Shown here in pieces: positions 12,191 to 22,434 of a stretch of DNA of 64,000 nt. The stretch comes from Temnothorax longispinosus (Eukaryota > Arthropoda > Insecta > Hymenoptera > Formicidae), in contig NW_027270341.1 in assembly GCF_030848805.1 (NCBI RefSeq), positions 1-64,000 on the forward strand, given 5' to 3'. The notes beneath the pieces were generated by a model. The model was not told the origin of the DNA, did not search any database, and saw only the letters and a program-made list of their open reading frames with translations. The position numbers and the translations under genes are program-made. The stretch's first letter is position 1. Each line of letters starts with the position of its first letter.

Positions 12191-12337
12191 AAGAAAGATA
12201 AAGATTATTGAATTACCTACCTTCGACGGATCCAAGGAGCCATAATCTACATCGCCGACCAACACCCATAAAAATTGATTTCGACGGAGACGTTCTGCCG
12301 GATCGAGTCACCTCGCATCACCCAGGACGTCACAGTA

Positions 12338-12546
12338 CATGCAATATTGTGACGGTGTCAAATCGTGCTTTGTTATATTCCTCGCCGGTGTGTTGACCTA
12401 CGACATGCCTCTTCTTGCAAGACCTTTCATATTATTGTGTGTCGTGTCGACAAGATTGTCAAGTCTTCTCGCAGAGAGTATTCATTATGTACATGGCTCT
12501 GTATTCCACGTTTTTCAGACCGAATGGTGAGTTTCCTAAGGGATCT
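12338..12546 (+). repeat. Repeat family F, copy A
   Basis: About 210 bases starting gcaatattgtgacggtgtca and ending gagtttcctaagggatctt. Two more copies lie at 29031-29243 (minus) and 29351-29555 (plus). Not recognised as a known RNA gene. The right edge abuts the repeat arm that begins near 12547. Confidence 0.7.
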
Positions 12547-13208
12547 TAAAATTATGTACATAATTGCAATTCCCGAATTTTACTTATGTACGCAATTTTA
12601 ATACTTGAATTTTTATTATGTACGCACAATCGTAATTCTGAAATTACTTTTTTTCTTTTGGTAAGTAACGGGGTTCTTTAAGAAAGAATATTTTCTTGAT
12701 AATAATCTTAAAATGTATTCATCACAAATTTTAGAAAAAGTCTTTATCATGTACTGGAAAAAAGAATTTATACTCCTTCAAAGAACATTATACAATTTTA
12801 TTAAAAAAAAGTCAAAATAATAAGCAAATCAAATTTTTGTTTTAATTTTATATTTTTAATTAAATAGTTAAACAATTAGAATTCAGAATATTATTTGTTT
12901 TAAGTAAAGAGAGTGATGAGTGTATTTTAAGATTATTATAAAAAAGAAATATTCTTTGCGAAGATGACCGTTAAAAGAAGGGAATGGAGTAATTGGTTTT
13001 CTTAGCACTAAAATGATATTTTTTGCGTGTGAATTGTGCATGAATAGCAATCGCGATATAAGATCGCGAGTCAAAAAATAATTTTTTTCCTGTGTCAAGA
13101 AAATGATAGAGCGCTATCATTTCCACACCACCTTGCGGTAGATAGCATGGCGCATTTTTTTTTAAGTGGTATCCCCAGTAGGTCTAATCCACTTTGAATC
13201 AAAATATT
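12547..13208 (-). repeat. Left outer arm, matching 23325-24065 inverted
   Basis: AT-rich DNA downstream of the left mariner stop that is the reverse complement, with differences, of 23325-24065. It contains a 65-bp motif (acataattgcaattcccgaat) that is present once here and twice on the right. It may be the 3' non-coding part of the mariner element or old flanking DNA. Confidence 0.75.
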
Positions 13209-13993
13209 TCAATGCAACAACTGCTCGAAGTGCCTTCCTCCTTCTCGTACACAGAGTTCGGCCCTTCGAGTGATATTCCGCGTCGCGCGGTGCGCCATTT
13301 CTGGTGTGATGGTACCGAAAGCTGCGAGAATTTCTTCTCGTACCTCAGCTTCTGTACCACCACGCCTGTGCTCGACTAAATCTTTGATGTAACCCCAAAC
13401 GAAATAGTCGAGCACGTTAAGATCCGGCGACCGCGCCGGCCAGATGATTGGGCCACCTCGACCCATCCATCTATCCGGATATCGCGCGTCTAAAACATTT
13501 CGCGCTTGTCGCGAAAAATGCGCGGGAGCCCCGTCGTGCTGGAAAATGAGCTTTTCCCGTTCACGAAGGGAAACGTCTTCGAGAAGACCGGGCAACTCAT
13601 TTTCCAGAAACCGCGCGTAAATTTTCCGGTTAAACGTGGCGGGAGAATGTAGGGACCGATCTGAAAATTATAGAAAGAGTGTGATTTGAAAAAACTGTGA
13701 GGGAGACAAAGGCGGACTTTCTTAACTCATAAACTTACTACTTATAATTTGGTTCGCTTTTATTCCTGCCCAAACATTTATCGACCAGCGATATTGGAAC
13801 GCGCCTTGGCGAATGGCGTGCGGATTTTCACCTTTCCATAATAAAAATCATGCGTGTGGTCGCCACGCGCGTTAGAAGTGAAACTTCTGAAGGCAAGGCT
13901 TTGCCATAACTTTTCTGAAATTAATACAAAAACAATGCAACGGAATTAGTCACTCCAAGCCGCCCGCAACTCAAAAATATAGTGTTATACGCA

Positions 13994-14984
13994 CACGCAG
14001 AAAAGTGTTTGGTTGTGGAAACTAAAAATTTGGTTAAAACAACAGAAATTTTTGGTTGTATATGGCCCAATGAAACACGCTGGTTGTAACAACTAAAATA
14101 ATTGGTTGACGAATTTTTGGTTAAGGCTAACACACTTTTGGTTGTATTGAAGAATAACCAATTAATTTAGTTGTCATTACTAAACTCAAACTAGTGTGGA
14201 GTACCATAATTTATGGTTGGTAACAAATATTCACCCAACAAAAAAAAATTATTTATTTCGAAATTTTATTACTATTTTTTAACTAAATTTGTTTCTTAAG
14301 ATGCAGTCTATGATTATAAATATTTTCTCGTATTTAAAAACACATATAAAAACACACTTTACCTTGGTGGGATTCGAACTCGGGACCTCTGGATCGTGAG
14401 CCAACTGCCTTACGTGGTAGACCACTTCTTAATTTAATGTTAGTGTTATATTTAGTCTACATATGTCAACCAGCGCAAATATATAATTTTTCAAAAATCA
14501 TCTTAAGAAACAAATGCAGTTTAAAAAGAGTAATAAAATTTTGAATTGGATATATGATATAATATTTCTTATAATGTCGGGTGAATGTCAGAAACCAGTG
14601 TCGGCTCATTACGAAATTTTGTGTTCGTAAATATATTTATGAAAAAAGTATATTTATAAAGGCCTATCTACATAAGACGCAGAACGCGAGTCGACACACG
14701 CACAGTCTACATGTCAATCTAACCTCTACACAAGAGGTCTCGTCGCGCAGCAGCGTGTCTCGTGCGACGCTGAAGCGCGCGGCGGCAAATTCGCTTGTAC
14801 TAAACTGTTTGGTTGAGGTCGGCTTCATACCATACATTTTGGTAGGCGTTACCTCATAATGCCAACCAAACTTTATACCCTTTGACAACTAAACATTGAT
14901 AGTACTCCCAACGTACAGTTACCGGAACCAAAAAAAAGCTACCAATATTTTATGGTAACTGCAACTAATGCATTTTTCTGCGTG
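13994..14984. mobile_element. TIR element nested in the 81-bp-repeat element
   Basis: Ends CACGCAGAAAAGTG and CATTTTTCTGCGTG are inverted repeats (13 of 14). The copy at 30985-31826 lacks this segment, which confirms it as an insertion. The interior is AT-rich, with many ttggttg motifs and a tRNA-like stretch at 14352-14428. No transposase was recognised. Confidence 0.7.
14352..14428 (-). repeat. tRNA-like sequence (probable SINE relic)
   Basis: Read on the minus strand it has an A-box-like start (gtggtctaccacgtaaggc) and a B-box (ggtcccgagttcgaatccc). The T stem is mispaired and no acceptor stem closes, so it is a tRNA-derived relic rather than a tRNA gene. Confidence 0.5.
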
Positions 14985-14999
14985 CAGTTCTCACTATAT

Positions 15000-16088
15000 C
15001 CGTCTTGCCAGTGCCGTACGCCTGATCGAATTTTCGTGACGTGTTTTCGAGTCGCAAAATCGAATTTACTTACCGATCCAAAAGGAGTTTTACTTTGTAC
15101 GCCTGTTGGTCGAATTTTCGTGACACTATTTCGTGACGTTTTTTCGTGTCGCACAATCGAACTTACTACCGTACCAATTAAAGAAGTTTCATTTCGTACG
15201 CCAATTGGTCGAAAATTTTTGTTACACTTTTCGTGTCGCATAATCAAACTTACTACCGTGCCAAAAGAAGAACCGTCTCGCCAACGCCGTACGCCTATTG
15301 GTCAAATTTTCGTTACACTTTTCGTGTCGCACAATCGAACTTACTACCGTACCAAAGAAGTTTCATTTCGTACGCCTATTGGTCGAATTTTCGTTACACT
15401 TCCCGTGTCGCACAATCGAACTTACTATTGTACTAAAGAAGTTTAATTTCGTACGCCTATTGGTCGAATTTTCGTTACACTTTTCGTGTCGCATAATCGA
15501 ACTTACTACCGTGCCAGAAGAAGAACCGTCTCGCCAATGCCGTACGCCTATTGGTCGAATTTTTGTTACATTTCCGTGTCGCACAATCGAACTTACTACC
15601 GTACCAAAGAAGTTTCATTTCGTACGCCTATTGGTCGAATTTTCGTTACACTTTCCGTGTCGCACAATCGAACTTACTACCGTACCAAAGAAGTTTCATT
15701 TCGTACGCCTATTGGTCGAATTTTCGTTACACTTTCCGTGTCACACAATCGAACTTACTACCGTACCAAAGAAGTTTAATTTCGTACGCCTATTGGTCGA
15801 ATTTTCGTTACACTTTTCGTGTCGCATAATCGAACTTACTACCGTGCCAGAAGAAAAACAGTCTCGCCAACGCCGTACGCCTATTGGCCAAATTTTCGTT
15901 ACATTTTTCGTGTCGCATAATCGAACTTACTACCGTACTAAAGAAGTTTCACTTCCGTTACACTTTTTCGCGAATCGAACTCACTACCGTACCAAAGAAG
16001 TTTCATTTCGTACGCCTATTGGTCGAATTTTCGTTACCCTTTTTGTGTCGCACAATCGAACTTACTACCGTACCAAAGAAGTTTCACT
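15000..16088 (+). repeat. 81-bp / ~90-bp minisatellite array
   Basis: Roughly a dozen units run in tandem. Landmark gtaccaaaga recurs at 15601, 15682 and 15763, exactly 81 bases apart. A longer variant replaces the middle with a gccagaagaagaaccgtctcg-type stretch. Because 81 is a multiple of three, several frames stay open for hundreds of bases. These frames look like a by-product rather than genes. Confidence 0.9.
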
Positions 16089-16845
16089 TCAAAAATTATG
16101 GGAGTTAAACACGCCATTCGGTGTGAAGGTCGCTTCGTCCGTCCACAGGATGCGGTCGGGGAAAAGAGCGTTCCGCCGACACTGCGCGAGGAACCCTGTG
16201 TATTTCGCCGATAATTAATATTTGTTAAAAACAGCGTAAACATTAAAGAAAGATGATAAAAGTACCTTCACAATAATAGATGCGCTGCTCTGCATCTCTT
16301 GCAAGAAGTTGCTGCACCCGTTGATAATGATACGGGTGCAATCCGTCCTGACGTAGAACCCGATGTACGACGCTTCGGGAGAGACCAAGCATACCAGCGA
16401 CACGGCGTATGGTAAGTCGTCTCTAAGGGTTCTCGGGATCGTCCTCGAAATCCTCGAATATTTGGAGGATTCTCTCTTTGTCGATTACGCGACGTTGCAG
16501 CGGTGCACCAGCATCTCGCCAATTTGGCATAAGAGATCCCGTCTCTCTGGCGCGTCGGACACATCTCAAAATCACGTTGTATCCGGGATGTCGTTCACGC
16601 CCGGGGAATCGTTCCGCGTAAAGTCGAACGGCGGCACGGACGTTTTCTCCAGCCATTCCATACGTAATGAGCATGTCGGTATACTCTGTAGCAGTATACA
16701 TCTTTTTACGATTTATACGAATCTTTGCGAGAACGCACACACGTCGAGCGCTGGGCACGTATTGTCGTGGAGCGACAAACCACGTTAAAACAAAAGAATA
16801 TTGTTAACTGCAAACGTTTGTTGTTTGTCGCTCTTTTATAGAAAG

Positions 16846-17200
16846 AGTGTGATTTGAAAAAACTGTGAGGGAGACAAAGGCGGACTTTCTTAACTCATAA
16901 ACTTACTACTTACAATTTGGTTCGCTTTTATTCCTGCCCAAACATTTATCGACCAGCGATATTGAAACGCGCCTTGGAGAATGGCGTGCGGAATCTCACC
17001 TCTCCATAATAAAAAATTATGGGAGTTAAACACGCCATTTGGTGTGAAGGTCGCTTCATCCGTCCACAGGATGCGGTCGGGGAAAAGAGCGTTCCGCCGA
17101 CACTGCGCGAGAAACCCTGTGTATTTCGCCGATAATTAATATTTGTTAAAAGCAGCGTAAACATTAAAGAAAGATTAACAAACTCCTTTGCTTCGACCAA
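16846..17200 (-). pseudogene. Second mariner fragment next to the left Penelope element
   Basis: A partial repeat of the mariner middle section (FSRSVGG-frame region and first catalytic Asp, WTDEA-like). It runs from an intron-like edge (tatagaaagagtg, 16846) to the junction with the Penelope 3' end (about 17200). It matches 22500-22860 in inverted orientation. At 16845 it is joined to the 5' side of the other mariner copy. Confidence 0.75.
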
Positions 17201-17204
17201 ACTG

Positions 17205-17290
17205 GCTATTTTTATTTAATTAGCACAACGCGTTTCGACCAAGATTCCGGTCCTTTTCAAGTGCGTACAATATTAACCGCTTGCAAAACA
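17205..17290 (-). other. Penelope 3' terminal motif, left
   Basis: Minus-strand reading: cttgaaaaggaccggaatct then tggtcgaaacgcg. The GACC/GGTC pair and GAAAC resemble the stem II and GAAA part of Penelope hammerhead motifs, but the CUGANGA half is degenerate. The mirror copy lies at 22435-22500. Confidence 0.45.
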
Positions 17291-17565
17291 CTCCATTAAA
17301 TCAAAGTGGCAGCAATGAGTCTACGAACTGAATACACAGAAAGTATAATAATAATTAATAAAACGAACTAAAGCGGAAAAAGAAAAATAAGGAGAACAAT
17401 AATTAAACAGAGCAACGCTTACATGATTCGCAAGTCAGATGGTGAAATTAAACAACGACTGAGTGAGAAACGAAGGCAGAGGTGACCGAGAGCGCTCACA
17501 TTAATTTTATTATTTTGTCATATATGACAGGAAGGTTATCGGTGTCCTTCTGTAAAATAACCGTG

Positions 17566-19707
17566 TTATTGTTTTTCTTGATAAATACCATTTCGGCTAT
17601 CTCTCTCTTTTAAAGTGTTTCTCGCTATGTAGAACCTTGGGACGTGACCAATTAAAATCGTGATTGCGAGAGGCTTATGCTTGCTAACTACAGAATGATT
17701 ACTGGGATGCTTTTTAATATCCGCACGATGTTCTTTAATTCTCGTCTCCAAATTTCTTTTGGTCTGTCCGATGTAACATGCATCGCAATTCAGACAATCG
17801 ATCTCATATACAAGCTCCATGCGTTTCACGCTTTCCAGCCTATCCTTGCCGCTATTAATAATACGATTGAGTTTTTTGGGAACTGTATAAACCACGTCGA
17901 ACCCTTTGTTCCTCAGGGCTTTACAAATACTCTCACTGCAACCCTTAATGTAAGGGATGGTGACAGGATGTCGCGGAGTGTGGATTTTGTCATTTACAGA
18001 ATCGCGGCGCTTTAAGAGCATTAATCGTCGTTTTATGTATTTGTTACAAAAATTAGTAGGATAACAATTATCAGAGAGGATCTGTTTAACAATACGGATA
18101 TTAGGCTCATGGAAGCGCTCGTTAGAAAGTAAAATTGCTCGGTCAACCAAATTAGATATAACATTGATTTTGTAGTTAATAGGGTGACTTGAATAAAAAT
18201 TAATGTAACGTCCTGAGAAGGTCGGTTTCCTGTACCAATTTGTCAACAGATTTTCACCGTCTCTAGTGACGGTCACATCTAAAAAGTTGATCGAGAAATT
18301 AGACTCAGTTTCACATGTAAAATTCAGCCACGGGTGATAACTATTAAACGCGTCAAGAATGTCATTTAATTTATCGCGTGGGATAATTGCAAATATATCG
18401 TCAACGTATCTCCCAAATATGGGAACCATGAAACTTAATAGTTCAAGACAATGTGATTCAAGGTCGTTTATCACTATGTCGGCAAGGATTGGCGAAAGGG
18501 GAGACCCCATAGGACTACCAAAAATTTGCTCGTAGATATTACCGTTAAATCGGAAGCTAGTGGAACTTAGAACAATGTCGATCGCGTATAAAAATTGTTG
18601 CAAGGTGAATTTGGTGGCCGTAGAGATGTGACACCATCGTTTTTCGATGCCTCTCATAACAAGCTCTTTGGGAATGTTGGTGAAAAGAGAAGTGGCGTCG
18701 AGTGAAATGAGGACTTCGTCAGGCAGGATTTTCAATTTTTTAATTCTCTCAACAAAACACCAACTGTCTTTTATATAAGAACGAGGCTTATTAATGGAAT
18801 CGTTCAAGATGTTATGAAAAAAACAAGCGATATTGTATAATGGGCTCCCGACCGCGGAGACAATAATACGCAGTGGGAAGCCATTTTTATGGATCTTTGG
18901 TAGTCCGTAGCATCGGGGTAAGTTGCCGCAAGTGCTGCGTAATTTCTTGACAGTGTGCTCGTCAATAATGTCGTTGTTATGCCATGAGCGGACCAAACTA
19001 TTAATTTTAGTTGTTAAGATTTTGATAGGGTCACGATCGAGTTTTTTATATGTTGTATGGTCGTCAAGTAGGTCAGTCATTTGTTCTATGTACGTCGTTT
19101 TATCCATGACTACAGTGACTTGTTCTTTATCAGCTTTTGTGACCAAGAGGTCGACGTTATTTTTTAAGAATTTCTTGCATTTGTAAAAAGAGTCTGAAAT
19201 GTATCTGTCAATGTGATTAACATGTTGTTTGTTAGTAAGAAACTCTTGCAATACGTTGGAAATCGATAAGCGTGTATCATTAGCGCTCTCTTGGTTAATT
19301 TTGTTACTATTAAGTTCGAAGCTTTTTATTACATGTAAAACTGAGTCGACACGGTCATTTCTATCGCTAAAATTAATTGGCAGGCCGAATCTATCGCCTA
19401 AGCTGAGAAATTTCGAGACGTGGTCAGGAATTTGTTTGCTACTGACATTAACAATCCATTTATCCATGTTCTTTTTATCAAAAACATTACTGAGACGATT
19501 ACGTTTAACTAAAATATGGTTAAATTTATCCATTAATTTTAGCTTAGTTCGGCTGTTATGTCGGAAAATAATATGGTTGTTACAACTAAAAAAATCTGTA
19601 ACTAAACGTTCTGGTAAGGACAGAAAAAGATAATTTTCGATACCGCGGATCTTGGCGCGTAAAGTCTTTACATAAAAGTGAATATCTTTAATCTCGAAAT
19701 TTAACAA
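17566..19707 (-). CDS. Penelope-like reverse transcriptase with GIY-YIG endonuclease (left)
   Basis: A 713-codon frame, opened at a TTG, so truncated at the 5' end. Reverse transcriptase motifs are LPRCYGLPKIHK (about residue 265), SLDATSLFTN (motif A, about 340), GSPMGSPLSPILAD (about 395) and GRYVDDIFAI (motif C, about 435). A GIY-YIG nuclease domain follows near residue 640 (EIDCLNCDACYIGQTKRN). The element copies itself by target-primed reverse transcription, the nuclease nicking DNA. The last ~40 codons are out of frame (a shift near residue 675 in the HKPLA stretch), so the normal C-terminus is lost. The right copy has the same shift. Only one amino-acid difference was noticed between the arms before the C-terminus (Val here, Ala on the right, in D-V/A-TVTRDG). 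Confidence 0.9.
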   Translation of the reverse strand: MLNFEIKDIHFYVKTLRAKIRGIENYLFLSLPERLVTDFFSCNNHIIFRHNSRTKLKLMDKFNHILVKRNRLSNVFDKKNMDKWIVNVSSKQIPDHVSKFLSLGDRFGLPINFSDRNDRVDSVLHVIKSFELNSNKINQESANDTRLSISNVLQEFLTNKQHVNHIDRYISDSFYKCKKFLKNNVDLLVTKADKEQVTVVMDKTTYIEQMTDLLDDHTTYKKLDRDPIKILTTKINSLVRSWHNNDIIDEHTVKKLRSTCGNLPRCYGLPKIHKNGFPLRIIVSAVGSPLYNIACFFHNILNDSINKPRSYIKDSWCFVERIKKLKILPDEVLISLDATSLFTNIPKELVMRGIEKRWCHISTATKFTLQQFLYAIDIVLSSTSFRFNGNIYEQIFGSPMGSPLSPILADIVINDLESHCLELLSFMVPIFGRYVDDIFAIIPRDKLNDILDAFNSYHPWLNFTCETESNFSINFLDVTVTRDGENLLTNWYRKPTFSGRYINFYSSHPINYKINVISNLVDRAILLSNERFHEPNIRIVKQILSDNCYPTNFCNKYIKRRLMLLKRRDSVNDKIHTPRHPVTIPYIKGCSESICKALRNKGFDVVYTVPKKLNRIINSGKDRLESVKRMELVYEIDCLNCDACYIGQTKRNLETRIKEHRADIKKHPSNHSVVSKHKPLAITILIGHVPRFYIARNTLKERDSRNGIYQEKQ

Positions 19708-19770
19708 CTTTCTTTGGTACTTAGTGTTAAGATTGTTGTATTCGTGGTTGATTCTGTTGAGTTGGAAGAA

Positions 19771-19883
19771 CCAACATCACGCTATGCACTGCTTTTCAAC
19801 AACTAACTTTTCTTCTTCGATGCAGACGAAATGACATTCTACCACCTCACATTTATAACCTGCGCTTCAACGTCTTCTTCCAA
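19771..19883. other. Junction between head-to-head Penelope copies
   Basis: The inverted arms run to 19770 on the left and from about 19884 on the right. The 113 bases between read in frame into the right copy (..LPPHIYNLRFNVFFQL), so they are extra 5' sequence of the right element rather than a neutral spacer. The left copy is simply truncated earlier. Confidence 0.7.
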
Positions 19884-19937
19884 CTCGACAGAATCAACCA
19901 CGAATACAACAATCTTAACACTAAGTACCAAAGAAAG

Positions 19938-22049
19938 TTGTTAAATTTCGAGATTAAAGATATTCACTTTTATGTAAAGACTTTACGCGCCAAGATCCGC
20001 GGTATCGAAAATTATCTTTTTCTGTCCTTACCAGAACGTTTAGTTACAGATTTTTTTAGTTGTAACAACCATATTATTTTCCGACATAACAGCCGAACTA
20101 AGCTAAAATTAATGGATAAATTTAACCATATTTTAGTTAAACGTAATCGTCTCAGTAATGTTTTTGATAAAAAGAACATGGATAAATGGATTGTTAATGT
20201 CAGTAGCAAACAAATTCCTGACCACGTCTCGAAATTTCTCAGCTTAGGCGATAGATTCGGCCTGCCAATTAATTTTAGCGATAGAAATGACCGTGTCGAC
20301 TCAGTTTTACATGTAATAAAAAGCTTCGAACTTAATAGTAACAAAATTAACCAAGAGAGCGCTAATGATACACGCTTATCGATTTCCAACGTATTGCAAG
20401 AGTTTCTTACTAACAAACAACATGTTAATCACATTGACAGATACATTTCAGACTCTTTTTACAAATGCAAGAAATTCTTAAAAAATAACGTCGACCTCTT
20501 GGTCACAAAAGCTGATAAAGAACAAGTCACTGTAGTCATGGATAAAACGACGTACATAGAACAAATGACTGACCTACTTGACGACCATACAACATATAAA
20601 AAACTCGATCGTGACCCTATCAAAATCTTAACAACTAAAATTAATAGTTTGGTCCGCTCATGGCATAACAACGACATTATTGACGAGCACACTGTCAAGA
20701 AATTACGCAGCACTTGCGGCAACTTACCCCGATGCTACGGACTACCAAAGATCCATAAAAATGGCTTCCCACTGCGTATTATTGTCTCCGCGGTCGGGAG
20801 CCCATTATACAATATCGCTTGTTTTTTTCATAACATCTTGAACGATTCCATTAATAAGCCTCGTTCTTATATAAAAGACAGTTGGTGTTTTGTTGAGAGA
20901 ATTAAAAAATTGAAAATCCTGCCTGACGAAGTCCTCATTTCACTCGACGCCACTTCTCTTTTCACCAACATTCCCAAAGAGCTTGTTATGAGAGGCATCG
21001 AAAAACGATGGTGTCACATCTCTACGGCCACCAAATTCACCTTGCAACAATTTTTATACGCGATCGACATTGTTCTAAGTTCCACTAGCTTCCGATTTAA
21101 CGGTAATATCTACGAGCAAATTTTTGGTAGTCCTATGGGGTCTCCCCTTTCGCCAATCCTTGCCGACATAGTGATAAACGACCTTGAATCACATTGTCTT
21201 GAACTATTAAGTTTCATGGTTCCCATATTTGGGAGATACGTTGACGATATATTTGCAATTATCCCACGCGATAAATTAAATGACATTCTTGACGCGTTTA
21301 ATAGTTATCACCCGTGGCTGAATTTTACATGTGAAACTGAGTCTAATTTCTCGATCAACTTTTTAGATGCGACCGTCACTAGAGACGGTGAAAATCTGTT
21401 GACAAATTGGTACAGGAAACCGACCTTCTCAGGACGTTACATTAATTTTTATTCAAGTCACCCTATTAACTACAAAATCAATGTTATATCTAATTTGGTT
21501 GACCGAGCAATTTTACTTTCTAACGAGCGCTTCCATGAGCCTAATATCCGTATTGTTAAACAGATCCTCTCTGATAATTGTTATCCTACTAATTTTTGTA
21601 ACAAATACATAAAACGACGATTAATGCTTTTAAAGCGCCGCGATTCTGTAAATGACAAAATCCACACTCCGCGACATCCTGTCACCATCCCTTACATTAA
21701 GGGTTGCAGTGAGAGTATTTGTAAAGCCCTGAGGAACAAAGGGTTCGACGTGGTTTATACAGTTCCCAAAAAACTCAATCGTATTATTAATAGCGGCAAG
21801 GATAGGCTGGAAAGCGTGAAACGCATGGAGCTTGTATATGAGATCGATTGTCTGAATTGCGATGCATGTTACATCGGACAGACCAAAAGAAATTTGGAGA
21901 CGAGAATTAAAGAACATCGTGCGGATATTAAAAAGCATCCCAGTAATCATTCTGTAGTTAGCAAGCATAAGCCTCTCGCAATCACGATTTTAATTGGTCA
22001 CGTCCCAAGGTTCTACATAGCGAGAAACACTTTAAAAAGAGAGAGATAG
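19938..22049 (+). CDS. Penelope-like reverse transcriptase with GIY-YIG endonuclease (right)
   Basis: A 703-codon frame from a TTG; in truth open upstream into the junction, so the element is 5'-truncated but longer than its mirror. Motifs are as in the left copy: SLDATSLFTN, GSPMGSPLSP, GRYVDDIFAI and the GIY-YIG block with CDACYIGQTKRN. It shares the C-terminal frameshift, so the EKHFKKREIAEM-type tail continues in another frame (about 21990-22150). It has one more A than the left copy in the run near 22036. Its 3' untranslated part has about 55 extra bases (22195-22250) missing on the left. Together the arms could form a long hairpin RNA if read through. Confidence 0.9.
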   Translation: MLNFEIKDIHFYVKTLRAKIRGIENYLFLSLPERLVTDFFSCNNHIIFRHNSRTKLKLMDKFNHILVKRNRLSNVFDKKNMDKWIVNVSSKQIPDHVSKFLSLGDRFGLPINFSDRNDRVDSVLHVIKSFELNSNKINQESANDTRLSISNVLQEFLTNKQHVNHIDRYISDSFYKCKKFLKNNVDLLVTKADKEQVTVVMDKTTYIEQMTDLLDDHTTYKKLDRDPIKILTTKINSLVRSWHNNDIIDEHTVKKLRSTCGNLPRCYGLPKIHKNGFPLRIIVSAVGSPLYNIACFFHNILNDSINKPRSYIKDSWCFVERIKKLKILPDEVLISLDATSLFTNIPKELVMRGIEKRWCHISTATKFTLQQFLYAIDIVLSSTSFRFNGNIYEQIFGSPMGSPLSPILADIVINDLESHCLELLSFMVPIFGRYVDDIFAIIPRDKLNDILDAFNSYHPWLNFTCETESNFSINFLDATVTRDGENLLTNWYRKPTFSGRYINFYSSHPINYKINVISNLVDRAILLSNERFHEPNIRIVKQILSDNCYPTNFCNKYIKRRLMLLKRRDSVNDKIHTPRHPVTIPYIKGCSESICKALRNKGFDVVYTVPKKLNRIINSGKDRLESVKRMELVYEIDCLNCDACYIGQTKRNLETRIKEHRADIKKHPSNHSVVSKHKPLAITILIGHVPRFYIARNTLKRER

Positions 22050-22434
22050 CCGAAATGGTATTTATCAAGAAAAACAATAACACGGTTATTTTACAGAAGG
22101 ACACCGATAACCTTCCTGTCATATATGACAAAATAATAAAATTAATGTGAGCGCTCTCGGTCACCTCTGCCTTCGTTTCTCACTCAGTCGTTCGTTGTCA
22201 TCTAACGTGAACGCACCATACTGTATGACATCTGCTAATATGACTTGTTTAAATTTACCATCTGACTTGCGAATCATGTAAGCGTTGCTCTGTTTAATTA
22301 TTGTTCTCCTTATTTTTCTTTTTCCGCTTTAGTTCGTTTTATTAATTATTATTATACTTTCTGTGTATTCAGTTCGTAAACTCATTGCTGCCACTTTGAT
22401 TTAATGGAGTGTTTTGCAAGCGGTTAATATTGTA

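Larger units (their letters stand above)
13849..16090. mobile_element. 81-bp-repeat element copy 1, inserted in mariner
   Basis: The host gene continues on either side (..ccataataaaaat and aaaaattatgggag), so the edges are known to within a few bases; both ends abut an A-rich run. One end has a small hairpin (gcgtgtggtcgccacgcgc). Both ends carry gaagtgaaacttct. A shorter copy lies at 30985-31826 in the other orientation. Inside are another element (13994-14984) and the repeat array (about 15000-16088). Confidence 0.75.
13209..16758 (-). pseudogene. Mariner/IS630-type transposase, split by an insertion
   Basis: The minus-strand coding order is an N-terminal helix-turn-helix region (from about 16700, MYTATEYTDMLITYG), a second helical region ending RIYYCE (16266), then the catalytic domain. 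A 70-bp intron (16265-16196, GT..AG) separates RIYYCE from FLAQC, and the phase fits. The DDE-type catalytic residues are seen as LWTDEATF (about 16125), QHDGAPAH (about 13540) and WPARSPDLN (about 13430), with 36 residues between the last two aspartates. Breaks are an in-frame TAG after EDDPENP (16423-16425) and the 2.24-kb element at 13849-16090, which interrupts the gene just after NGVFNSHNF. A second intron-like gap ends tttttcag-like near 13660, but its donor phase is unclear. Non-functional as it stands. Confidence 0.8.
17205..19770 (-). mobile_element. Penelope-like element, left arm (5'-truncated)
   Basis: Coding part 17566-19707, preceded by a short open stretch up to 19770, where it stops abruptly against the right copy. 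Its 3' non-coding part runs to about 17205. The 3' end contains ggaccggaatcttggtcgaaacgcg, the GAAAC-type terminal motif of Penelope elements. It abuts mariner sequence. Confidence 0.85.

Noticed and set aside
12208..12601. Short overlapping frames upstream of and within repeat F
   Set aside because: No motif, three competing frames over a dispersed repeat, no consistent frame among the three copies.
14352..14428. A functional tRNA gene
   Set aside because: The T stem is mispaired and no acceptor stem forms.
15000..16088. CRISPR-like array of regularly spaced repeats
   Set aside because: Units are contiguous 81-bp tandem repeats without unique spacers, in a eukaryotic context with no cas genes.
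15298..16218. A 306-codon open frame with repeated peptide units
   Set aside because: It is the 81-bp repeat read in one of several open frames; the frames interconvert, have no recognised domain and run into mariner sequence.
17677..18015. Plus-strand frame opposite the left Penelope gene, and its mirror at 21630-21968
   Set aside because: Shadow frames of the reverse transcriptase gene with no motif of their own.
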